Source of the DNA: Pseudonocardia sp. CNS-139
GTDB taxonomy: Bacteria; Actinomycetota; Actinomycetes; Mycobacteriales; Pseudonocardiaceae
DNA length: 57,229 bases
Direction of reading: 5' to 3'
Assembly: GCA_001942415.1 (NCBI GenBank)
Contig: MKJX01000186.1
Coordinates: forward strand, 1 to 57,229
Position 1 is the first letter of the stretch. Every line of letters starts with the position of its first letter. The position numbers were made by a program, and so were the translations under genes. The notes below the pieces were generated by a model. The model saw nothing but the letters and a program-made list of their open reading frames with translations. It ran no database searches and had not been told where the DNA came from. Below are positions 52,050 to 57,229 of this stretch, in pieces.

Positions 52050-52451
52050 GCTCGGCCATAGAGTCGCGTCAGGAGTCGACGCGTGCGGAGCTGACGCGCG
52101 AGATCGGCGAGGCCGCGCGCCGGCACGTGGCGGCGGCGACGCTGGCCGACCACCTCGCCGGCACCCGCGCCGGGCTGACGCTGAGCACGTGCGAGGCCAA
52201 CGTCGTCGGCCTGCGGGCGTCGTCGACCGGCTGGAGCAGGCCGGCTACATGGAGCGCAAGAGGTGCTCGTCGACCGGCGGAAGGTGCTGGTCACGCTCGA
52301 CCGGAGCGGCTCGTCCGCGACACGGCGGGGGCGTGCGGAGCGGGTCGCCGCGATCCTGCGCGACTACGACGACGACCAGCTCGCCACGATCGCCGGTTTC
52401 CTCGGCCGGCTCGCGGAGGCGGAGCTGGAGCCCGGCGGAGCCGCCGGCTGA
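52050..52451 (+). pseudogene. Decayed MarR-family regulator
   Basis: Pieces of a MarR protein remain: RAELTREIGEAARRHVAAAT, VVDRLEQAGYMERKR and VLVDRRKVLVTLDR, then a C-terminal helix (LRDYDDDQLATIAGFLGRL). Roughly 20 residues of the recognition-helix region between EANVVGLR and VVDRLE are missing, and the frame changes twice. No clear start codon. Divergent from the truncated MFS, as intact MarR-MFS pairs are. Confidence 0.62.
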
Positions 52452-52455
52452 CCGG

Positions 52456-53493
52456 TCAGACCGGCGCGGCCTCGATCACGGTCATCCCGGTGGCGCTGAT
52501 CGGGGTCACGGCCGTGACGGTGAACCCGGTGGCGCCGAGCAGTGCCCGGAACTCCGCCTCGGTGCGCTCCTGCGCGGCGTGCGCGACGAGCATGTGCAGG
52601 TCGGTGCGGGCGAGCGTGCGGTGCGCGTCGACCGGCTCGACGTGCTCCGGCATCAGCCGCTCCACGAGGAGCAGCCGCGCCGAACCGCCCACCGCGCGGC
52701 GGACCGTCGTCAGGATCGCGCGGGAGTGCTCGTCGTCCCAGTCGTGCAGCACGCTCTTGAGCAGGTAGGCGTCGGCGCCGGCCGGGACCGCCTCGAAGAA
52801 GCTGCCGGCCACCAGCTCGCAGCGGTTGGCCACGCCGGCCTTCTCCAGGTGCGGGCGGGCGTGCGCGATCGCGTGCTCCAGGTCGAACAGTACCCCGGAC
52901 GCGTCCGGGTTCGCGGTGAGCACGGCGCCGAGCAGCTCGCCGTACCCGCCGCCGATGTCGGCGATCCGGGAGAACCCGCTGAAGTCGTAACCCGCGACGA
53001 TGCCGCGGGTGGCGAGCCGGGTCATCTCGGCCATCGCCGCGTTGAACACCGCGGCCAGCGCCGGGTCGCCCTCCATCGGACCGAACCCGCCCGACCCGGC
53101 CGCCGGTTCCCGGCTGCTGCGGCCGGTGGTGATGCTGTCGATGAGGTGCGCCCACTCGTTCCACACGTGGCTGCCCCAGTAGATCGCCCACGAGCGGACG
53201 GAGCCGTCGGCGTCGGTGCGGAGCAGGCGGCCCATCGACGTCAGCGCGTACGTCCCGGCGGGCTCCTCGCGGCAGACGTCCAGCGTGACGAGCGCGCGCA
53301 GCAGGCGCCGCAGTGACGGGGCGTGCGTGCCGGAGGCCCGGGCGAGGTCGGAGGCGCTGCGCGGGCCGTCGGCGAGCAGGTCGGGGATCCCCAGCTCGGC
53401 CGCGACCCGGACGGCCTGGGTCATCCAGCTGGCGTTGACGATGCCGAGCAGGCGTGCCGTGTCGGCCGCCTGGCCGGGCGGGATCTCGGACAT
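52456..53493 (-). CDS. SAM-dependent O-methyltransferase (acetylserotonin OMT type)
   Basis: 345 residues, intact. N-terminal winged dimerisation domain (RVAAELGIPDLLADGPRSASDLA) and methyltransferase fold with IADIGGGYGELLGAVL (SAM site) and YLLKSVLHDWDDEHSRAIL (the catalytic-His region). Family members methylate phenols in secondary metabolism. No pathway genes are adjacent, so the substrate is open. Confidence 0.87.
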   Translation of the reverse strand: MSEIPPGQAADTARLLGIVNASWMTQAVRVAAELGIPDLLADGPRSASDLARASGTHAPSLRRLLRALVTLDVCREEPAGTYALTSMGRLLRTDADGSVRSWAIYWGSHVWNEWAHLIDSITTGRSSREPAAGSGGFGPMEGDPALAAVFNAAMAEMTRLATRGIVAGYDFSGFSRIADIGGGYGELLGAVLTANPDASGVLFDLEHAIAHARPHLEKAGVANRCELVAGSFFEAVPAGADAYLLKSVLHDWDDEHSRAILTTVRRAVGGSARLLLVERLMPEHVEPVDAHRTLARTDLHMLVAHAAQERTEAEFRALLGATGFTVTAVTPISATGMTVIEAAPV

Positions 53494-53571
53494 CTGACCA
53501 CCTCTCGGCTGCCCCGTCGCAGCTCATCAGACGTTCCCAGCCCGGGATGTGGTGGGCAAACGGGGGTTCCG

Positions 53572-53640
53572 CCCACCGGATGCCAGGAAAGCCACGTTCC
53601 GGGCGGCTGGCGTCCTGAACGTGGCTTTCCCGGCGGTGGG
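53572..53640. terminator. Nested inverted repeat/terminator
   Basis: Inner arms GGAAAGCCACGTTC (53586-53599) and GAACGTGGCTTTCC (53617-53630) are perfect, and outer arms CCCACCG/CGGTGGG (53572-53578, 53634-53640) close it. Directly after the stop of the gene at 53650 (minus strand). Sequences with this AACGTGGCTTTCC core look like a dispersed terminator family. Confidence 0.68.
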
Positions 53641-53649
53641 GAGCGGCGG

Positions 53650-54108
53650 CTACCAGAGCGGGAAGGGGACGCCCCGCTCCGACTCGGGGCGCGGGCCGTG
53701 GATACGGCGCTCCGACTCGTCGATCGGGCGGTCGTTGATGCTGGCCTCCCGGCGGCGCATCAGCCCGTCCTCGGTGAACTCCCACAGCTCGTTGCCGTAG
53801 CTGCGCCACCACTGGCCGGACGCGTCGTGGCTCTCGTACTGGAACCGGACGCCGATCCGGTTGGCCTCGAACGCCCACAGCTCCTTGCGCAGCGCGTACT
53901 CGAGCTCGCGCTCCCACTTCTCGGTGAGGAAGGCGACGATCCCCGGGCGCCCGACGACGTGCCGGTCGCGGTTGCGCCACACGGAGTCCTCCGTGTACGC
54001 GAGCGCGACGCGCTCCGGGTCGCGGGTGTTCCAGGCGTCCTCCGCGGCCTGGACCTTCTGGGCTGCGGTCGTCGCGTCGAACGGCGGGAAGGGTGGGCGG
54101 CCGGCCAT
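53650..54108 (-). CDS. DUF1348/NTF2-like protein
   Basis: 152 residues, intact. DUF1348 pattern: [53 protein letters not shown] and the end [10 protein letters not shown]. SnoaL/NTF2-fold proteins; role unknown. Divergent from the TetR gene, 92 bp apart, with two operators between them, so it is the likely TetR target. Confidence 0.88.
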   Translation of the reverse strand: MAGRPPFPPFDATTAAQKVQAAEDAWNTRDPERVALAYTEDSVWRNRDRHVVGRPGIVAFLTEKWERELEYALRKELWAFEANRIGVRFQYESHDASGQWWRSYGNELWEFTEDGLMRRREASINDRPIDESERRIHGPRPESERGVPFPLW

Positions 54109-54134
54109 GGCTCACTCCTCGGTCGAAGACGCCG

Positions 54135-54150
54135 GAGAACGGGCGTTCTC
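54135..54150. promoter_or_regulatory. TetR operator 1
   Basis: GAGAACGGGCGTTCTC, arms GAGAACG/CGTTCTC, in the gap between the DUF1348 gene and the TetR gene. Confidence 0.78.
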
Positions 54151-54168
54151 GGCCTGCGGAGTAGCGTA

Positions 54169-54184
54169 GAGAACGCGCGTTCTC
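54169..54184. promoter_or_regulatory. TetR operator 2
   Basis: GAGAACGCGCGTTCTC, a perfect 16-bp palindrome 34 bp (centre to centre) from operator 1. It lies 17 bp before the TetR GTG. Between the two is a possible -10 (TAGCGT). Confidence 0.8.
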
Positions 54185-54200
54185 GTGGAAGGGGAGGGGC

Positions 54201-54775
54201 GTGGACCGCAGCGAGGCCGAACGGTCCCTGCTCGCCGCCGCCGAGCGGCTCTACTACGCCCGCGGCATCCACGCCGTCGGGATGGACGAGGTGTGCGCCG
54301 CGGCGGGCGTCTCGCTCAAGCGGCTCTACCAGCTCTTCCCGTCGAAGGAGCACCTGGTCGCGGCCTACCTCGACGCCCGCGACACCCGATGGCGCGGCCG
54401 GCTGCGCACCCACGTCGACGAGCACGCCACGGATCCGGGGGACCGGCTGCTGGCGGTCTTCGACTGGCTCGGGCTGTGGTTCGCCGAGCCCGACTTCCGC
54501 GGCTGCGCGTTCATCAACGCGTTCGGCGAGGTCGGCGGCGCCGCCCCGCTCGTGCTGGCGGCCGTGCAGCGGCACAAGGTGCTCTTCCGCGAGTACCTGC
54601 TCGGGCTCTCCCGCGCGTACCCGGGCGGGGACCCGGAGGCGCTGGCCGACGAGATGCTGCTGCTGGCCGAGGGCGCGATGACGGCGGCCGCGATCCTCCC
54701 GGAGCCGCGCCCGGACGTCGCGGCCCGCGCCCGCCGCGCGCCGCCGCCCTGCTCGCGACGACTTCCCCGGCCTGA
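54201..54775 (+). CDS. TetR-family regulator
   Basis: About 191 residues. N-terminal HTH (LLAAAERLYYARGIHAVGMDEVCAAAGVSLKRLYQLFPSKEHLVAAYL) and a helical ligand domain (GCAFINAFGEVGG, HKVLFREYLLGL). One apparent base loss near 54745; repaired, it ends ALLATTSPA at 54775. Starts GTG 54201. Confidence 0.88.
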
Positions 54776-54819
54776 CGTTCGGGGTGGTGTACCGCGCGCC
54801 GCCGGCCGGAGCCCGCCCG

Positions 54820-54952
54820 ACGCGCCGAGTTGTCCACCTCGCACGCGGCTGTCCACAGATCCCCGCGACCACCCCGCCACCCCCGCGACCGCGGATAGGC
54901 TGGAGCCGGGGTCGCCCCCCTTGGGAGGGCGGGGGCTGCGCTTCGCGCGGCC
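54820..54952 (+). repeat. Dispersed repeat, copy 2
   Basis: About 133 bp similar to 43942-44070, in the same orientation. TTGTCCACC (54830-54838) and CTGTCCACA (54849-54857) keep the same 19-bp spacing as in copy 1, followed by GGATAGGCTGGA and the GGGGTCGCCCCCCTTGGGAG segment. Confidence 0.75.
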
Positions 54953-54980
54953 GATCCGGTCGGTGACGGGGCCCTGACGC

Positions 54981-55054
54981 CCACCGCACACACCTCCGGC
55001 ACTCGGCACACACGGCAGAACATGTGTGCCGAGGCCGGGAGGTGTGTGCGGTGG
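54981..55054. terminator. Very long hairpin
   Basis: Arms 54981-55012 and 55023-55054 pair at 28 of 32 positions: CCACCGCACACACCTCC with its complement, a 4-bp mismatch, then CTCGGCACACA with its complement, around a 10-nt loop. The gap 54776-55470 otherwise holds the repeat copy and the leader listed next. Confidence 0.75.
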
Positions 55055-55199
55055 ATCTGATCGGCGCACGATCGTGGACGGGCCGTCCGGTCCGGTTCCG
55101 CGCCTGGTACCGAACGGAATCGGGCTGATCGTCGCCTGATCGTGTGTCGCCCGGATGCCGCAGCGACCGGTTGCCCTTCGTTGCGGCCCGTGTGCGACG

Positions 55200-55286
55200 T
55201 TCGTCCCTTAGGGGGTAGCCTCCGGGGCCCGCGCCCGGCGATCCTGCGAGAGCCGCCGCAAACCGGCAGGTAGCGAGGTGATTCAG
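55200..55286 (+). ncRNA. Possible structured leader
   Basis: GC-rich stretch with many short complementary segments ending CCGGCAGGTAGCGAGGTG just before a short ORF. Vaguely like the 3' part of some riboswitches, but I cannot assign a class. Confidence 0.2.
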
Positions 55287-55358
55287 ATGTGCACCGGAAA
55301 CGGACGTCCACAACCGTCACCGCCCCCTCCGCCGCCCGCACCGCGGCCGGGGAACTGA
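55287..55358 (+). CDS. Short Pro-rich ORF
   Basis: 23 residues, MCTGNGRPQPSPPPPPPAPR and a short tail, preceded by GCGAGGTG at a suitable distance. It could be an upstream regulatory ORF; equally it may be the start of a frameshifted longer frame (GTG 55289 gives a longer Arg-rich frame). Confidence 0.2.
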   Translation: MCTGNGRPQPSPPPPPPAPRPGN

Positions 55359-55470
55359 TCGGGAGGATCGAGGGGCAGCCCGGGGAGCTCCACCGGATCG
55401 TGCGACTCGTGCCTCGGCCGCCACGGGGTAATCGCCGGTCATCGTGGGAGCCGAACGATCGGGGTTGCCC

Positions 55471-55964
55471 ATGGGACTGCAGTCGGCCACGGGCCGGGGC
55501 GCGGCCGCACGGCCACGCCGACAGGGCGATTCCTCGGCGGTCCGCACCGCGCGGGCGCTCGAGGACGCCGAGCACGACGCACAGGCCGCGGCGGCGCGCT
55601 GCGAGGAGCTGCGCGCCGCCGCGGCAGCCGTCCCGGCCGCACGGGGTCCGCTGGAGAGCTGGCAGCAACTGCTCCTGCTGATCCTCGGCGGCGGTCTGAT
55701 GGTCGGCGTGATGCTGCTGTGGCTGCTCACCACGATGTACCTGGCTACGTGTCGCTCTTCGCCCTTCCCGTGATCGCCGGGCTGGCGACGCTGCTGGTCA
55801 TGCGCCTGCAGCGGCGGCCGGAGCCGGTGCGGCGCCCGACCGTCGAGGACCTCGTCCGCGCCGTGCGGGACGTGCGCGAGGCCGAGGCCGACGTGCGCCG
55901 CGCGGAGGCCCGGGCCGACACCGAGCCCGTCCTGCTGAGCCACCCGCCCACCAGCGGTACGTGA
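55471..55964 (+). CDS. Small two-helix membrane protein
   Basis: About 165 residues after one repair near 55744. N-terminal basic and Ala-rich helical part (residues 1-60), two membrane helices (LLLLILGGGLMVGVMLLWLL and VSLFALPVIAGLATLLVM) and a C-terminal coiled region (DLVRAVRDVREAEADVRRAEA). No family recognised. Start ATG 55471 chosen; GTG 55444 is possible. Confidence 0.62.
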
Positions 55965-55992
55965 CGCATCAACATCGCGGTAACCTGCGGCT

Positions 55993-56457
55993 GTGGGCGA
56001 ACCGCGGTGGCTCGACGAGCGGGAGGCGCGCGTCTGGCGGGCCTGGATCGACGTCCAGCGGCGCGTGCCGGCCGAGCTGGAACGGCTCCTCGTCCGCGAC
56101 GGCGGGCTGTCCGCCGCGGAGTTCACGCTGCTCGTCCCGCTCTCCGAGAGCGAGCACGGCGTGCTGCGCGCCCGTGAGCTGGGACGGGCGGTCGGCTGGG
56201 AGCGCAGCCGGCTCTCCCACCAGATCGCCCGCATGGAGCGGCGTGGCCTCGTCGTGCGCGAGGAGTGCGCGGAGGACGCGCGCGGCTCGATGGTCCGGCT
56301 GACGGCCGCGGGCCGTGCGGCGATCGAGGCGGCCGCGCCGGGGCACGTCGAGGCGGTCCGGCAGTACGTGTTCGACCGGCTGACACCCGCCGATCTGGAC
56401 GTCCTGAGCATCGTGTTCGGCCGAGTGCTCGCCGGGCTGCCCGCCGAAGAGACGTAG
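55993..56457 (+). CDS. MarR-family regulator
   Basis: 154 residues from GTG, intact. Winged helix: LSAAEFTLLVPLSESEHGVLRARELGRAVGWERSRLSHQIARMERRGLVVREE, with the wing CAEDARGSMVRLT. DNA-binding repressor or activator of unknown ligand. Confidence 0.9.
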   Translation: MGEPRWLDEREARVWRAWIDVQRRVPAELERLLVRDGGLSAAEFTLLVPLSESEHGVLRARELGRAVGWERSRLSHQIARMERRGLVVREECAEDARGSMVRLTAAGRAAIEAAAPGHVEAVRQYVFDRLTPADLDVLSIVFGRVLAGLPAEET

Positions 56458-56638
56458 TGCGGGACGCTCCGGAGTCGTGAAATCACAGGGTGCAGTCGAA
56501 ACGCTCGCATCGGGGTGACGCACGTCCCCCGCGCGCAACCTCTGTAGTCACGGCTAGTTAGAGTCGGTAAGGACATGCCACCCTTTCGGGTGTAAGTGTC
56601 GATCGCTCAGACGCCCCAGCTCCCCGGGAGTCCTGAAC

Positions 56639-57229
56639 GTGAGTACGTACCGTGACGATGCCGCCACCGGGCGGGCAGCCGCGCGCGCCGCGGGCCTGCC
56701 GGTCGGCATCAGTGTCGAGGCGCTCGTGCGCCGCGAGGCCGCCGCGACGGCGTCGATGCCGTTCGTCGGACGCCGGGCCCACCGCCGACGGCGGCACGTG
56801 CCCGCGCGCCCGGCGCCGTGGTTCGCCGCGACGGCGGTCGCGGCCGTCTCCGCGGCCAGCGCGTCCGTGGTCGTGCTGCTGCCCGCCGGCGACGGCACCG
56901 CGGCCGCCGGGAACGTCCAGGCCGCGGGGCACCGCGGCACCGGCTCGCCGGTCGCACCCGAGCCTGCTCCCGCGTGGGGCACGGACGCGCAGCTCGTGAA
57001 CCCGGCCGAGGTCGCGGCGCTGGCCCGGCTGGCCGCGCTCGGCGCACCCGACCCGGCGGCGCCCGGCGCCGCGGCGCCTCTGCCGGTCCCCGGCCTGCCG
57101 GTCGTGGCGCCCGCCCCGGTGATCCCGGTGCTGCCCGTCCCGGCGCCGCGCGCCGCGCCGCCCTCGTCCGTGCCGTCGCCGCGGCGCAGCCCCGAGCCGA
57201 CCTGGTACCGCCCGTCCGGCGGTTGCAGC
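56639..57229 (+). CDS. Partial Pro/Ala-rich membrane-anchored protein
   Basis: Open to the end of the window (197 codons, no stop). GTG start in GAACGTGAG. A 50-residue cytoplasmic part (GISVEALVRREAAATASMPF), one membrane helix (WFAATAVAAVSAASASVVVLL) and an exported Pro/Ala-rich linker with VPGLPVVAPAPVIPVLPVP. This is the layout of anchored or exported cell-wall proteins whose catalytic domain lies further on, for example NlpC/P60 or Rpf types. The domain itself is out of view. Confidence 0.6.
   Translation, partial: MSTYRDDAATGRAAARAAGLPVGISVEALVRREAAATASMPFVGRRAHRRRRHVPARPAPWFAATAVAAVSAASASVVVLLPAGDGTAAAGNVQAAGHRGTGSPVAPEPAPAWGTDAQLVNPAEVAALARLAALGAPDPAAPGAAAPLPVPGLPVVAPAPVIPVLPVPAPRAAPPSSVPSPRRSPEPTWYRPSGGCS

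Noticed and set aside
55240..55290. c-di-GMP riboswitch
   Set aside because: Only about 16 bases at the 3' end look similar; the conserved 5' core is not found.

Overview
The window is very GC-rich, uses GTG and ATG starts, and is dense with overlapping stop/start junctions (ATGA, GTGA). It carries an actinobacterial gene set: WXG100 proteins, a conservon (cvnABCD), XRE/DUF5753 with DUF397 proteins, a GAF-ANTAR regulator and a maleylpyruvate-isomerase-type (mycothiol-linked family) protein. I infer an actinomycete, most likely of the Pseudonocardiaceae; the genus is not proven. About 45-50 apparent single-base losses, nearly all in G/C runs, break otherwise intact genes, including dnaK, clpB, galK and galT. 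I treat these as probable sequence errors and give the span of the whole gene in each case.

Region 1 (133-13950) is a type VII-like secretion locus: a Ser/Thr kinase, an FHA-FtsK/SpoIIIE ATPase shaped like EssC, a WXG100 protein, a second small ESX-like protein, and two large proteins that share an N-terminal WXG-type domain but end in different C-termini (a glycine-rich hydrophobic region and a DUF1023 alpha/beta hydrolase). Two LppA-like lipoproteins, a membrane-anchored protein, a PH-like membrane protein, a SAV_915-type protein and an unknown protein fill the locus. A conserved 52-53 bp block precedes both the WXG100 operon and the first large effector-like gene. No EccB/D/E, mycosin, EssA/EssB or EsaA is visible.

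Region 2 (13989-19561) looks catabolic: a tartrate/D-malate-type dehydrogenase, a GlcD-type FAD oxidase, an FCD-GntR regulator, and divergently a FAH-family dehydratase with a 2-ketoglutarate-semialdehyde dehydrogenase (the lower, Weimberg-like route of pentonates to 2-oxoglutarate). Region 3 (19590-25727) has a siderophore-binding lipoprotein under a putative iron box, an XRE/DUF397 cluster, a GAP-family membrane protein, DinB-type proteins and a D-Ala-D-Ala ligase homologue.

Region 4 (25862-35064) is signalling: a response regulator fused to a thioredoxin-reductase-like flavoprotein with a cNMP-binding histidine kinase, a VapBC-type module, the conservon cvnABCD and a GAF-ANTAR protein. Region 5 (35068-45025) holds galTK, tRNA-Asn with a decayed toxin-antitoxin pair beside it, an alcohol dehydrogenase, an FAD monooxygenase, a two-domain lipoprotein, a winged-helix protein, a tiny Cys-rich peptide, a dispersed repeat and a dienelactone hydrolase.

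Region 6 (45189-51431) is a chaperone operon dnaK-grpE-cbpA/dnaJ-cbpM-clpB. Region 7 (51445-57229) has a decayed MFS/MarR pair, an O-methyltransferase, a TetR/DUF1348 divergon with two near-identical operators, the second copy of the dispersed repeat, a 32-bp-arm hairpin, a small two-helix membrane protein, a MarR regulator, and the start of a Pro/Ala-rich membrane-anchored protein that runs off the end. I saw no insertion sequence, CRISPR array or rRNA.
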